Below, in pieces: positions 1-8,614 of a stretch of DNA of 64,000 nucleotides. Every line of letters starts with the position of its first letter. Position 1 is the first letter of the stretch. The notes below the pieces were generated by a model. That model searched no databases. It was not told the DNA's origin and worked only from the letters and a program-made list of their open reading frames with translations. Origin of the DNA: JAKAGZ01 sp963783855 (GTDB lineage: Bacteria; Bacteroidota; Ignavibacteria; Ignavibacteriales; Ignavibacteriaceae); NCBI GenBank assembly GCA_963783855.1, contig CAWAPE010000004.1, positions 248,001-312,000 of the forward strand, given 5' to 3'. A program made the position numbers and the translations under genes.

Positions 1-1
1 A

Positions 2-355
2 ACTCCGATAGGACAAATGCACGAACTTGGTGCGCTTCTGGTCGCCTCAGCCGCGGCCTCTGAAGGCTGGAGGGTAACATACATTGGATCAAATCTTCCC
101 GCCGAGGAAATTGCAGCAGCAGTTAAACAAAGCAAACCAAAAGCTCTTGCATTAAGCCTGGTTTATCCACCGGATGATCCAAAAGTTAACCTTGAACTTG
201 CAAAGCTTGCAAAATTTTTGAACAATGATATAACGATTTATGTCGGCGGCAATTCAGTTGAAAGTTACAATAAAACTCTGTCAAACATCAAAGCAAATGT
301 AGTATCTGATCTGAATGATTTTAGAAATGAACTGGTAAAAATCAGAAAAAAATAA
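2..355 (+). CDS. Cobalamin (B12)-binding domain protein, C-terminal part (5' end outside window)
   Basis: The reading frame is already open at the left edge and ends at 355, so only the C-terminal ~117 residues are seen. The residues GQMHELGALLVA followed by GWRVTYIGSNLPAEEI match the Rossmann-like B12-binding module, whose histidine (here QMHELG) is the usual lower axial cobalt ligand in the family. The later stretch KALALSLVYPPDD and the glycine turn IYVGGNS fit the central strands of that fold. The layout resembles the tail of MerR/CarH-type light- or B12-responsive regulators, which carry this domain at the C-terminus, but the DNA-binding part is not visible. A corrinoid methyltransferase subunit is the alternative. 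The internal ATG at 17 is not a plausible start because the domain begins upstream of it. Confidence 0.75.
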   Translation, partial: TPIGQMHELGALLVASAAASEGWRVTYIGSNLPAEEIAAAVKQSKPKALALSLVYPPDDPKVNLELAKLAKFLNNDITIYVGGNSVESYNKTLSNIKANVVSDLNDFRNELVKIRKK

Positions 356-411
356 CTTCACATTTCATTTACTTTTTACCTGCCTGTTATTTACCAGTGT
401 ATTTCCAATAA

Positions 412-2694
412 TTAAAGCTCCGCACTAATTCCAATTGATGGCAGAATTCCGATGGAAGAGGATGCATCAACTTTCATTTCTCTGGGATCCCATCTGACCG
501 AGCTTGCATTTTTTCTGTTGTAAATATTCTGTATATCAAGATAAGTTATCAAAACCCACGAGCTAAAATTCCATCTTTTATCGATTCGCAAATTTAGACT
601 ATGAGAGGAAATTAACCGCCTTGAATTATAATCAAGCACTGATTGTCTTCCATTATTATCAAAAGGTGTATAAGGGCTTCCTGAAGCAAACCTGAACTTA
701 AAACTTCCCTCCCATTCAGCACTGAATTTGTATCCCCCGCTAATATTGAAAATGACATTCTGATCGTAAATACCTGCACGCCGGATACCATCAAGCGGAG
801 TAAAATCAGATTTTGAAATTGTTAAACTCATTATTCCATAATAGGGAGTGACCGAGAGTTTTTTCTGTAGTGAAAATTCAATTCCTTTCGTCAGTCCTTT
901 GCCTGTACTTTGGAGAGGATCAAGACCAAGTGATGAATAATTATCATCTGAGAATCCTGCACCTGTGTTAGCAAGAATTAAATAAGGCCTTAAAGTGCTC
1001 ACCGGATAATTTGAATAATCCTTAATGAATCCTTCTACTTTAAATAAAATATCCTCTTTTAGTCTGCTTTCGAACCCAAGTATGTACTGGTTTACCTTAA
1101 TATTTTTAAGATCCCTATTCCTGCTATTATTCAGCCATAGATAGGATGGAGATTGATAATAAATTCCCGCACTCATATTAATGCTATTTACAGGAGAAAG
1201 TTTATATGACAGGGAAACCCTCGGGCTAAAATAATATTTGTTATTTATCCCGTTAAAATAATCTCCCCTGATACCCAGATTCACTAAAAATTTTTCCGTT
1301 AAACTTGAATTATAATTTAAATAAGCCCCTACCTTAAGATAATTTTCTTTTGTGTTGTAATTGATTGTATCAAGTGTATCACCAAACGAAGTTATGTTTG
1401 ACGGGAAATATACTTCTGAATTAAACTCAATCAGGCTTAGTTCAGTGCCAATATTAATTTCATTTTCTGATGACATTTTAAAAGTTATATCGGACTTCAG
1501 ACTATTTTCTATCTCAGTTGAGAGGTTTGTGTACAACGGGTTTTGCAGAGTATCTTTCTGTGTGCTGTTATAATTGACATAATTTCTGCTTAAAGAAACA
1601 TCCAAAAATCCTCTTTCAAAAATCTTCTGATATTTACCCGCTAAAGTATATTGTTTCTGATCGCTCCCGATAGTCCTTGAATTATCGAATCTTTTTTCAG
1701 GAGTATCATTAAAGAAGTTTACTTTATCAAGTGCCCCGAGAAAGAAAAAAGAAAGATTGTTCTCAGAATTAAGATTTATATTTACTTTAGAAAGCATATC
1801 GTAATATTCGGGTACAAAAGCGAACCCGGCTGCTTTAAAGATAAAATCAAGGTAGCTTCTTCTTACAGAAAAAATAAAATCCGAATTATTTGTGAGCGGA
1901 CCCTCCAGATTTAATCCAAACTGACTTGATGATATAGTGGCTTTGCCTCCGATGCGATCACTTCTTCCATTCTTTAATTGTATCGAAAGAACTGAAGAAA
2001 GTTTATCCCCGTAATTAACAGGAAAGCCTCCTGTTGAAAAAGTTGTTGATTTTACAAAATCAAGATTTAAATAGCTTATTGGTCCCCCAGTCGCGCCCTG
2101 GTTACCGAAATGATTAATATTTGGAATTTTTATCCCATCGACTAAAAATAAATTTTCATAGGGTGCGCCCCCTCTTACAATCAGATCATTTCTGCCGGCA
2201 TCAGCCTGTGCTACACCCGGTAAAACTGAAAGAGCTCTGACTACATCTTCAAAAGCTCCGGATGATCTTCTTATCTCTTCAAAGTTGAATTTTGTAGTGC
2301 TTACTAATTCTAAAGGATTTTTAGAAAAATAATCATCCCGGACAATCACCTCATCCAGTTGATAAGGCGCTTCCTGCAATTCAACATCAATCCTGTTCGG
2401 TTTAATCGAATTAACAACAATGTCAGTTTTAATTACCGGCAGATAACCAACACTTGAAATTCTGAGCTGATACGTACCTGGTTCAATACCTTCAATTCTA
2501 TAATTTCCTTCCGCATCTGAGGCTGCTCCAATGTTAGTGCCTATTACCAATATGTTGACTCCAGGCAACGGCTGCAATGAAATTACATCTTTTACACTAC
2601 CATAGATTATTCCTTTTGCTTCCTGAGAATAGGAATCAGTAAAGAAAAAGAAGAGCATTAAAAAAATTATTGAAGTAATATTTTCTTTTCGCAT
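412..2694 (-). CDS. TonB-dependent receptor with carboxypeptidase-regulatory-like N-terminal domain
   Basis: This 760-residue protein has a signal peptide (hydrophobic residues ~7-22, ending near DSYSQ). A carboxypeptidase-regulatory-like beta-sandwich follows at roughly residues 27-110 (GIIYGSVKDVISLQPLPGVN, then GTYQLRISSVGY). The plug domain lies at roughly 120-230, with VLPGVAQADAGRNDLIVRGG and the FLVDGIKIPN stretch typical of SusC/CirA-like plugs. The remainder is a 22-strand-type barrel rich in alternating aromatic residues. It should sit in the outer membrane and import a substrate using TonB energy; the substrate cannot be read from the sequence. No SusD partner is adjacent. It is transcribed divergently from the fasciclin gene across a 187-base spacer holding repeated TTAGACA/TGTCTAA elements, so the two may share a regulator. 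Confidence 0.88.
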   Translation of the reverse strand: MRKENITSIIFLMLFFFFTDSYSQEAKGIIYGSVKDVISLQPLPGVNILVIGTNIGAASDAEGNYRIEGIEPGTYQLRISSVGYLPVIKTDIVVNSIKPNRIDVELQEAPYQLDEVIVRDDYFSKNPLELVSTTKFNFEEIRRSSGAFEDVVRALSVLPGVAQADAGRNDLIVRGGAPYENLFLVDGIKIPNINHFGNQGATGGPISYLNLDFVKSTTFSTGGFPVNYGDKLSSVLSIQLKNGRSDRIGGKATISSSQFGLNLEGPLTNNSDFIFSVRRSYLDFIFKAAGFAFVPEYYDMLSKVNINLNSENNLSFFFLGALDKVNFFNDTPEKRFDNSRTIGSDQKQYTLAGKYQKIFERGFLDVSLSRNYVNYNSTQKDTLQNPLYTNLSTEIENSLKSDITFKMSSENEINIGTELSLIEFNSEVYFPSNITSFGDTLDTINYNTKENYLKVGAYLNYNSSLTEKFLVNLGIRGDYFNGINNKYYFSPRVSLSYKLSPVNSINMSAGIYYQSPSYLWLNNSRNRDLKNIKVNQYILGFESRLKEDILFKVEGFIKDYSNYPVSTLRPYLILANTGAGFSDDNYSSLGLDPLQSTGKGLTKGIEFSLQKKLSVTPYYGIMSLTISKSDFTPLDGIRRAGIYDQNVIFNISGGYKFSAEWEGSFKFRFASGSPYTPFDNNGRQSVLDYNSRRLISSHSLNLRIDKRWNFSSWVLITYLDIQNIYNRKNASSVRWDPREMKVDASSSIGILPSIGISAEL

Positions 2695-2712
2695 TTGAGC
2701 CCCTTATTGTAA

Positions 2713-2837
2713 AGTCTAATAAATGTCTAAATTATTTTATGTAAATTTACGATATTTTCGACATTATTACAAATTAATTCAAAAATTGCTTGACAAAGAT
2801 TAGACATATTGCTATTATTGTCTAAGAATTTTAGACA
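2713..2837. promoter_or_regulatory. Cluster of TGTCTAA/TTAGACA half-sites between TonB receptor and FAS1 genes
   Basis: Five copies of one heptamer are visible: AGTCTAA 2713-2719, TGTCTAA 2724-2730, TTAGACA 2800-2806, TGTCTAA 2819-2825 and TTAGACA 2831-2837. The last three form two overlapping inverted repeats, with 12-base and 5-base spacers. The first two lie 11 bases apart, about one helical turn. The dyads overlap the FAS1 promoter, which is where a repressor would bind. Operator function is inference. Confidence 0.5.
2790..2818 (+). promoter_or_regulatory. Sigma-70-like promoter for the fasciclin gene
   Basis: A perfect TTGACA at 2790-2795, a 17-base spacer and TATTAT at 2813-2818 lie 64 bases before the start codon. 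Half-sites of the dyad cluster sit inside the spacer and just after the -10 element, so transcription is probably regulated. Confidence 0.65.
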
Positions 2838-2881
2838 AGATTCTAAATATAATAAAACTCATCAAATAATAGGAGTACAAA

Positions 2882-3388
2882 ATGAAAAACGCACGAAAAA
2901 CAGCTCTCGTGACCCTTTTAACTATTGCATTATTTGCAGTAGTGAGCACAAATACTTTTGCGGGTGGTAAAAAGTCTTCAAAGAATATTGTTGAAACAGC
3001 CTTAGCAGCCGGTAACTTCAACACTCTTGCCACTGCTTTAACAGAAGCCGGATTGGTTGACGCATTACAGCAGGAAGGTCCATTTACAGTATTTGCTCCA
3101 ACCGACGAAGCGTTTGCAAAATTACCCAAAGGTACACTTGCTAATCTATTAAAAGATAAAGAAGCATTAAAGAAAATTCTTCTGTACCATGTTGTTTCCG
3201 GAAAGGTAATGGCATCAGATGTGGTTAAACTAGAAAGTGCGACAACTCTACTGGGAAAAGATGTGAAAATAATGGTAGCCGATGGAAATGTTATGATAAA
3301 TAATTCAAAAGTTACAGCAACAGATATAAGCACTTCGAATGGTGTGATACATGTAATAGACACTGTGTTAATTCCGGATAACGACTAA
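2882..3388 (+). CDS. Secreted fasciclin (FAS1) domain protein
   Basis: This 168-residue protein has a clear signal peptide (KNARK, then a hydrophobic stretch, then a cleavage region near TNTFAGG). A single FAS1 domain fills residues ~35-165. The hallmark FTVFAPTDEAFAKLP is followed by LLYHVVSGKVMASD and the closing NGVIHVIDTVLIP, the conserved H-box end of FAS1. Such single-domain proteins are periplasmic or cell-surface proteins linked to adhesion; no catalytic role is implied. The start has an AGGAG ribosome-binding site eight bases upstream. The gene is a stand-alone transcript, with its own promoter at 2790-2818 and a strong terminator directly after the stop. The overlapping minus-strand frame here is a shadow. 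Confidence 0.9.
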   Translation: MKNARKTALVTLLTIALFAVVSTNTFAGGKKSSKNIVETALAAGNFNTLATALTEAGLVDALQQEGPFTVFAPTDEAFAKLPKGTLANLLKDKEALKKILLYHVVSGKVMASDVVKLESATTLLGKDVKIMVADGNVMINNSKVTATDISTSNGVIHVIDTVLIPDND

Positions 3389-3395
3389 TCTCTAT

Positions 3396-3427
3396 AAGCC
3401 CCGCCAGCCAGGCGGGGTTTCTTTTTT
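3396..3427 (+). terminator. Rho-independent terminator after FAS1 gene
   Basis: A GC-rich stem (AAGCCCCGCC paired with GGCGGGGTTT, four-base loop) is followed by CTTTTTT. It starts just after the FAS1 stop codon. Confidence 0.85.
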
Positions 3428-3464
3428 CCCCTTTTCACAAATTAGTTCAGTAAATTAAATCAAT

Positions 3465-4244
3465 ATGAAAATTCTTTTAACAGGTGCAACAGGATATATT
3501 GCCCGGAGATTGTTACCCGTTCTGATAAAAAACGGACACGAAGTTATTTGTTGTGTACGTGATAAAAGCAGGATGGATTCACAAAAATATCCGTCAGGCC
3601 AGGTAAAAATTATAGAAGTTAATTTTCTAGACAAAGAATCGCTTTCCAATATTCCTGAAAATATTGATGCAGCTTACTATCTCATTCATTCAATGTCATC
3701 CGACAGCAATGATGATTTCGAAAAGCTTGAAACAATTTCGGCAAATAATTTTAAAGAGAGAATACAGGAAACAGAGGCAAAACAGGTAATCTACCTGGGA
3801 GGAATTGTAAATGAGGCAAAACTCTCGAAGCACCTGAAATCCAGAAAAAATGTTGAATCAATTCTTGCATCTTCTACATTCAGTCTGACAGCTTTAAGGG
3901 CGGGTATAATTGTAGGCTCGGGCAGCGCTTCATTTGAAATAATACGCGATCTTGTGGAAAAATTACCACTAATGATAACACCCAGATGGCTTGAGACAAA
4001 ATCTCAACCCATCGCAATTAAAAATGTAATAGAATTTCTCAGCGGCGTTTTATTAAATGAAAAAACCTACGGAAATACTTACGATATTGGCGGCCCCGTA
4101 GATTCTTACCTACAAGCAAATGCTGCTGAAGTTTGCTTCAGTACGGAAACTAAAGAGAAAGATTTTTGTAGTACCGGTAATGACGCCAAAACTTTCATCA
4201 TACTGGCTTTATTTTGTTACAGCCGTTTCATATACCCTGGCTAA
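3465..4244 (+). CDS. SDR-family NAD(P)-binding protein, N-terminal part of a frame-broken gene
   Basis: The N-terminus is an extended/atypical short-chain dehydrogenase Rossmann fold. The dinucleotide motif GATGYIARRL sits at residues 7-16, AYYLIHSMSS near residue 70, and VIYLGGIV around residue 108. The sequence is authentic to about residue 211 (NTYDIGGPV). The frame then changes, and the last ~48 residues before the stop at 4244 are read out of frame. The true continuation (ILTYKQMLLKFA) is in the +1 frame from 4102. Four bases, GTAG at 4098-4101, stand where three are expected, so one base is extra. Without it the gene would encode about 473 residues, normal for SDR-DUF2867 proteins. It is followed by an SRPBCC gene, a common pairing. 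Confidence 0.8.
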   Translation: MKILLTGATGYIARRLLPVLIKNGHEVICCVRDKSRMDSQKYPSGQVKIIEVNFLDKESLSNIPENIDAAYYLIHSMSSDSNDDFEKLETISANNFKERIQETEAKQVIYLGGIVNEAKLSKHLKSRKNVESILASSTFSLTALRAGIIVGSGSASFEIIRDLVEKLPLMITPRWLETKSQPIAIKNVIEFLSGVLLNEKTYGNTYDIGGPVDSYLQANAAEVCFSTETKEKDFCSTGNDAKTFIILALFCYSRFIYPG

Positions 4245-4887
4245 AAATCTTGTTAATAGTATGAAAGTTGAAATTACTTGCAATAAAAATAATTTAGCCG
4301 ATTTGCTGAATATCAAGCTAATCAGCTATGAAGATGCTATTAGAAATGCTTTCGATAAAATTGAACAGCAACAGGTATTATCAAGTTGGAAAGATGCGTT
4401 GACCAGTCACAAACTTGACGAAGGGCTATCTCAACTTATCGAAATACCAACGCACGGTTGTTTCAAAGATTCCAGGGAAACCGGGCTGACTAATGAAGAA
4501 CAAACATTAAAAAAGATCTGGTCAATCGGAGGAAAAAACGGCTGGTACTATGCAAACCTGCTCTGGTCAATAAGAGGCTTTATTGATAAAATATTCGGAG
4601 GTGTCGGCCTCCGCAGGGGCAGGAAAAATCCCGTTGAGATTTCAGCAGGAGAATCGCTTGATTTCTGGAGGGTTCTTCTGGCCGACAAAAAAGAAAAGAG
4701 ACTTTTGTTATATGCTGAAATGAAATTACCCGGAGAAGCCTGGCTAGAATTTAAGATTGAAGATCAGAAACTATTTCAAACAGCTACTTTCCGTCCGTTG
4801 GGATTGTTGGGTAGAATATACTGGTACACCCTACTCCCCTTTCACGGTTTTATATTCAGCGGTATGATCAAAAGAATTGCCGCATAA
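4120..4887 (+). CDS. DUF2867/SDR protein, C-terminal part of the same frame-broken gene
   Basis: This frame continues the SDR gene that starts at 3465. The first in-frame ATG is 4120, but homologous-looking sequence begins at 4102 (ILTYKQ), so this is not an independent start. Recognisable features are RKIFVVPVMTPKLSSYWLYF followed by LVNSMKVEI (end of the SDR part). A DUF2867 domain follows from about 4480, with GGKNGWYYANLLWSIRGFID, the GLRRGR stretch and a C-terminal LGRIYWYTLLPFHGFIF. The family's reaction is not established; a polyketide-cyclase-like or SDR-linked lipid role is only suggested by context. The upstream part overlaps it in another frame (4120-4244). If the extra base at 4098-4101 is real, the gene is probably inactive. 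Confidence 0.78.
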   Translation: MLLKFASVRKLKRKIFVVPVMTPKLSSYWLYFVTAVSYTLAKNLVNSMKVEITCNKNNLADLLNIKLISYEDAIRNAFDKIEQQQVLSSWKDALTSHKLDEGLSQLIEIPTHGCFKDSRETGLTNEEQTLKKIWSIGGKNGWYYANLLWSIRGFIDKIFGGVGLRRGRKNPVEISAGESLDFWRVLLADKKEKRLLLYAEMKLPGEAWLEFKIEDQKLFQTATFRPLGLLGRIYWYTLLPFHGFIFSGMIKRIAA

Positions 4888-4915
4888 TAATCCTATCTAA
4901 ATTAATTAAATAGTT

Positions 4916-5383
4916 ATGGCATTTTATCAAATCAAAAAGACACAAATAATTCTCGCGGAAATTACTGAAGTATGGAATTTTATTTCATCCCCGGAAAACT
5001 TAAAGCATATAACTCCGCCATATCTGGGCTTTGAAATAATAAGTAACAACCTTCAGCAAAAGATGTATCCAGGAATGATAATAAGTTATAAGGTCAGTCC
5101 GTTGTTAGGAATAAAAATGAAATGGGTTACCGAAATAACACATGTTAAAGAGAATGAATATTTCATTGATGAGCAGCGAATCGGCCCCTATGCTATGTGG
5201 CACCATCAGCATAAAATAACATCTATTAAAGAAGGTGTTTTAATGACTGATATTGTTAGCTATAAACCTCCTTTTGGATTTTTAGGTACGCTATCAAATA
5301 ATTTGTTTTTAAGAAAACAATTGGAGGGAATATTTAACTTTAGAAAAAGTGCCATTGAAAAAAGATTCGGTGATTCCAATTGA
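4916..5383 (+). CDS. SRPBCC-family (START-like) protein
   Basis: This 155-residue soluble protein has a helix-grip fold signature. WNFISSPENLKHITPPYLGF near the N-terminus is typical of the SRPBCC group often annotated as ligand-binding or cyclase-like, and the later KITSIKEGVLMTDIVSYKPPFG closes the cavity. No signal peptide is visible. It starts 28 bases after the SDR/DUF2867 gene, so the two are likely co-transcribed; the combination is common in Bacteroidota-like genomes. The ligand is unknown. It ends opposite the converging hsp20 gene. Confidence 0.75.
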   Translation: MAFYQIKKTQIILAEITEVWNFISSPENLKHITPPYLGFEIISNNLQQKMYPGMIISYKVSPLLGIKMKWVTEITHVKENEYFIDEQRIGPYAMWHHQHKITSIKEGVLMTDIVSYKPPFGFLGTLSNNLFLRKQLEGIFNFRKSAIEKRFGDSN

Positions 5384-5415
5384 TTCGTCCTATCTAATCA
5401 AATCTAAATATTTAA

Positions 5416-5455
5416 ACAAAAAATCCGGCATCCATCAGGTGACGGAGCCGGATTT
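5416..5455 (-). terminator. Rho-independent terminator for the downstream hsp20 gene
   Basis: AAATCCGGC pairs with GCCGGATTT, with an inner TCC/GGA extension. On the minus strand the stem is followed by TTTTTTGTTT. It lies directly after the stop of the minus-strand hsp20; the plus strand lacks a T-run. Confidence 0.7.
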
Positions 5456-5477
5456 GAAGATCGAAGTTAAAACTTTT

Positions 5478-5876
5478 TTATACGATATCTATATTCCTGG
5501 GTTTCACGTTTTCTTTTTTTGGTAACATCAACGTAAGCTGTCCATTTTCATACTTCGCTTCTATCTTCGATTTATCAATGCTTTCTGAAATATTGAATGT
5601 CCTGAAATAATTTCCCTTTTCGGTTTCATTCAACACATATTTCCTGTTCAATATTTCTTCGTAATTAACCTTCCCTAAAATCATCAGTGAATCGTTTTCC
5701 AGTTTTACTTTTACATTGTCCCTTCTAACACCGGGAAGACTGACTGTCATAACATAATCGTCGTCGGTCTCATAAATATCTACAAATGGAGCTATACATT
5801 TTCCTGTTTCAAAAGAATCTTCCCAGTCGCCTTTCCTGTTGTCTCTAATATTTATAAGTTCTTTATTCGCTGTCAT
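5478..5876 (-). CDS. Hsp20/alpha-crystallin family small heat-shock protein
   Basis: This 132-residue protein has one alpha-crystallin domain at residues ~28-125. The start of the domain is PFVDIYETDDDYVMTVSLPG, the middle DNVKVKLENDSLMILGK, and the conserved end NGQLTLMLPK matches the A-x-x-x-n-GvL-x-I/L-x-P signature in relaxed form. Small heat-shock proteins form oligomers that hold unfolding proteins for DnaK. It lies downstream of dnaK on the same strand with a 177-base gap, so it probably has its own promoter. It is a paralogue of, not identical to, the second Hsp20 at 8048-8482. Confidence 0.9.
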   Translation of the reverse strand: MTANKELINIRDNRKGDWEDSFETGKCIAPFVDIYETDDDYVMTVSLPGVRRDNVKVKLENDSLMILGKVNYEEILNRKYVLNETEKGNYFRTFNISESIDKSKIEAKYENGQLTLMLPKKENVKPRNIDIV

Positions 5877-6013
5877 TGCTCACACCCTTTAAATTCTTTG
5901 CTATACAAATTATTAATCATTGGCGCCATTTCGAATTCATTTTTATGAAATAAGAAATAATTTAGAATAAGATTTCTCTCCGGCAATCGGGGTCGAAATG
6001 ACACTATAATATC

Positions 6014-6040
6014 TACCCGGACGCATTTAGCATCCGGGTA
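6014..6040 (-). terminator. Hairpin after dnaK, probable weak terminator
   Basis: TACCCGGA (6014-6021) pairs with TCCGGGTA (6033-6040). It begins 14 bases after the dnaK stop on the minus strand. No clean T-run follows, so it may act as an attenuating or processing hairpin instead. Confidence 0.45.
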
Positions 6041-6053
6041 ATATTATATCATC

Positions 6054-8006
6054 TTATTTCTTGTCTTTATCTTTCTTTTCTTCTTCGTCCACTACTTCAT
6101 ATGAAGCATCCTGTACATCTTTATCGTCTGCTTTCTGGTCGGCATCCTGTGCCTGTTCGCCTGCCTGCTGTCCCGGATCCGCACCCGGCTGACCCTGCTC
6201 GGCTCCCGGCTGCTGGTAAAGCTGTGAAGCAACTTCGCTCCATACTTTATTTAATGATTCGGTAGCAGATTTTATAGTATCAGTATTATTAGTCGAGATT
6301 GCATCTTCAACTTTTTTGATCTCAGCTTCCAGTTTTGATTTAGTATCAGCCGGAACTTTATCACCAAGTTCAGTAAGCTGCTTCTTTGTCTGGAACACAA
6401 GACTGTCTGCCTGATTTTTAACTTCAACTTCATCTTTCTTCTTCTTATCTTCCGCAGCATGCTCTTTCGCATCGTTTTTCATTTTATCTATTTCATCCTG
6501 GTTCAGACCACTTGAAGAAGTAATTCTGATACTCTGTTCTTTACCAGTTCCTTTATCTTTAGCCTTTACGTGCAAAATACCGTTAGCATCGATATCGAAT
6601 ATTACTTCAATCTGCGGAACACCTCTTGGTGCAGGCGGAATTCCATCGAGGTGGAATTTACCGAGAGTCCTGTTATCGGCTGCCATTGGACGCTCGCCCT
6701 GAAGTATATTAATTTCAACAGAGGGCTGATTATCTGCAGCAGTTGAAAAGACCTCGCTCTTCTTGGTTGGAATAGTTGTGTTTGCATCAATTAATTTAGT
6801 AGACACACCACCCATTGTTTCGATTCCAAGTGACAAAGGTGTTACGTCAAGAAGCAATACGTCTTTTACATCGCCTGTTAAAACACCACCCTGTATAGCT
6901 GCGCCAACTGCAACAACTTCATCAGGATTTACACCTTTGTGAGGATCTCTGCTGAAAATTTTCTTAACGAGTTCCTGTACCATCGGTATTCTTGTTGAAC
7001 CACCGACGAGAATTACTTCATCAACCTGTGAGGATGAAACTCCGGCATCTTTTAATGCTTTTTCACAAGGGACTTTGGTTCTCTGTACTAGATCGTCAAT
7101 AAGCTGTTCGAATTTTGCTCTGCTCAATGTCAGGTTGAGGTGTTTTGGTCCTTCCTGGGTAGCAGTAACAAAAGGAAGATTGAAATCAGTTGATGAAGAT
7201 GAAGATAGTTCCATCTTTGCTTTTTCTGCAGCTTCTTTCAATCTCTGCAGAGCCATCGGATCATTTCTTAAATCAATGCCATCTGATTTCTTAAATTCAT
7301 CGGCTGCCCAGTCAACAATTCTCTGATCAAAGTCATCACCACCAAGGTGTCCATCACCATTAGTAGATTTAACTTCAAACACTCCGTCACCAAGCTGTAG
7401 AATAGAAACGTCAAACGTTCCGCCACCAAGGTCATAAACAACAACAGTGTGATCCTGTGTCTTTTTATCAAGACCATAAGCCAGTGCTGCTGCTGTAGGC
7501 TCGTTTATAATTCTTCTTACTTTCAGTCCCGCAATTTCACCAGCGTCTTTTGTAGCCTGGCGCTGTGAATCATTGAAGTAAGCAGGAACAGTGATAACCG
7601 CTTCAGTAACTTCCTGTCCGAGATATTCCTCGGCAGTTTTTTTCATTTTCTGAAGTACCATTGCGCTTATTTCCGGTGGAGAATAAACTCTGTCACCAAT
7701 CTTAACACGTGCCGTATTATTATCGCCGGAAATTACTTCATAAGGTACTTTCCCTTTTTCACTTTCAACTTCATTTATAAATCTTCCCATAAATCTTTTT
7801 ATAGAGAAGATTGTATTTTTAGGATTAGTTATTGCCTGTCTTTTTGCAGGCTGGCCAACCAATCTTTCACCACTTTTTGTAAAAGCTACAATTGATGGTG
7901 TTGTACGTCCGCCTTCCGAATTAGGAATTACAACCGGCTCGTTTCCTTCCATTACCGAAACACAAGAGTTTGTTGTTCCTAAGTCTATTCCTATGATTTT
8001 ACTCAT
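6054..8006 (-). CDS. dnaK: Molecular chaperone DnaK (Hsp70)
   Basis: This 650-residue protein is of normal DnaK length. The nucleotide-binding domain starts IIGIDLGTTNSCVSVMEG. The Hsp70 signatures are VYDLGGGTFDVSIL around residue 195 and VILVGGSTRIPMVQELV around residue 335. The substrate-binding domain has DVTPLSLGIETMGG, and the lid ends in a Gln/Gly/Ala-rich stretch and an acidic/lysine tail. It folds and refolds cytosolic proteins in an ATP cycle with DnaJ and GrpE, neither of which is in the window. The upstream small heat-shock gene is 41 bases away on the same strand, so the two probably form an hsp20-dnaK unit. Confidence 0.98.
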   Translation of the reverse strand: MSKIIGIDLGTTNSCVSVMEGNEPVVIPNSEGGRTTPSIVAFTKSGERLVGQPAKRQAITNPKNTIFSIKRFMGRFINEVESEKGKVPYEVISGDNNTARVKIGDRVYSPPEISAMVLQKMKKTAEEYLGQEVTEAVITVPAYFNDSQRQATKDAGEIAGLKVRRIINEPTAAALAYGLDKKTQDHTVVVYDLGGGTFDVSILQLGDGVFEVKSTNGDGHLGGDDFDQRIVDWAADEFKKSDGIDLRNDPMALQRLKEAAEKAKMELSSSSSTDFNLPFVTATQEGPKHLNLTLSRAKFEQLIDDLVQRTKVPCEKALKDAGVSSSQVDEVILVGGSTRIPMVQELVKKIFSRDPHKGVNPDEVVAVGAAIQGGVLTGDVKDVLLLDVTPLSLGIETMGGVSTKLIDANTTIPTKKSEVFSTAADNQPSVEINILQGERPMAADNRTLGKFHLDGIPPAPRGVPQIEVIFDIDANGILHVKAKDKGTGKEQSIRITSSSGLNQDEIDKMKNDAKEHAAEDKKKKDEVEVKNQADSLVFQTKKQLTELGDKVPADTKSKLEAEIKKVEDAISTNNTDTIKSATESLNKVWSEVASQLYQQPGAEQGQPGADPGQQAGEQAQDADQKADDKDVQDASYEVVDEEEKKDKDKK

Positions 8007-8047
8007 ATATTTTCACACTCCTTTTCATTTTATTCTTTCTGTAGTTA

Positions 8048-8482
8048 TTATTTAATTTCTATTATTCTTTCTGTTTTTTCAGGGATTAATTTTCCAACCG
8101 AAATACTCAAAACACCGTTAACATAATTTGCTTTCAGGCTATCCCTGTCAATTTCGGAATTGATAGTAAACTCTTTTGTGAATTTTCCGAATTCACTTTC
8201 CATACTTACTATTTTTCTTTCAGAATTTTCCAGCAAACTATTTTTTCTCTCACCTTTAATCACAAGCTGGTTTTCCGTCAATGTTACTTTAAGGTCTTCT
8301 TTGTTCGCACCCGGTATTTCAATATCCAGATAAAAGTTTTTTTCATCCTCAGAAATATCTATTTTGGGGTTTAAAGAATTTTCATTTTCTTCATTTTCCC
8401 GGGCGAAATTCTTTAAGAATGTATCGGTGTCATTGTTAAAATTATTGAGATTTAACATCGGTTCTATTTCAATGAATGTCAT
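8048..8482 (-). CDS. Hsp20 family small heat-shock protein (second copy)
   Basis: The alpha-crystallin domain covers residues ~42-144: PKIDISEDEKNFYLDIEIPG, DLKVTLTENQLVIKGER, and NGVLSISVGK at the end. A longer frame extends upstream to 8620, but the start is set at 8482 because that ATG follows an excellent GAGGAG ribosome-binding site (8491-8496 on this strand) and the upstream extension is not domain-like. It precedes dnaK by 41 bases and is likely co-transcribed. The gene is divergent from birA; the spacer contains repeated TGACA/TGTCA elements. No CIRCE element is visible, so HrcA control is not indicated. Confidence 0.88.
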   Translation of the reverse strand: MTFIEIEPMLNLNNFNNDTDTFLKNFARENEENENSLNPKIDISEDEKNFYLDIEIPGANKEDLKVTLTENQLVIKGERKNSLLENSERKIVSMESEFGKFTKEFTINSEIDRDSLKANYVNGVLSISVGKLIPEKTERIIEIK

Positions 8483-8614
8483 ATATTTCTCCTCGTAGTA
8501 TAAATTGTTTTCAGTTGTATATGGCAATCGTTGTGCCAAAAGGTCATACGGCCTTAAAGCTCTATAATATAATGGATTAGCTTTAATTTTGAAATTTTGT
8601 AGCGTTAGCAATAA

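Noticed and set aside
2815..3363. 182-residue minus-strand frame opposite the fasciclin gene
   Set aside because: The plus strand encodes a clear FAS1 protein with signal peptide, promoter and terminator; the antisense frame has no recognisable content.
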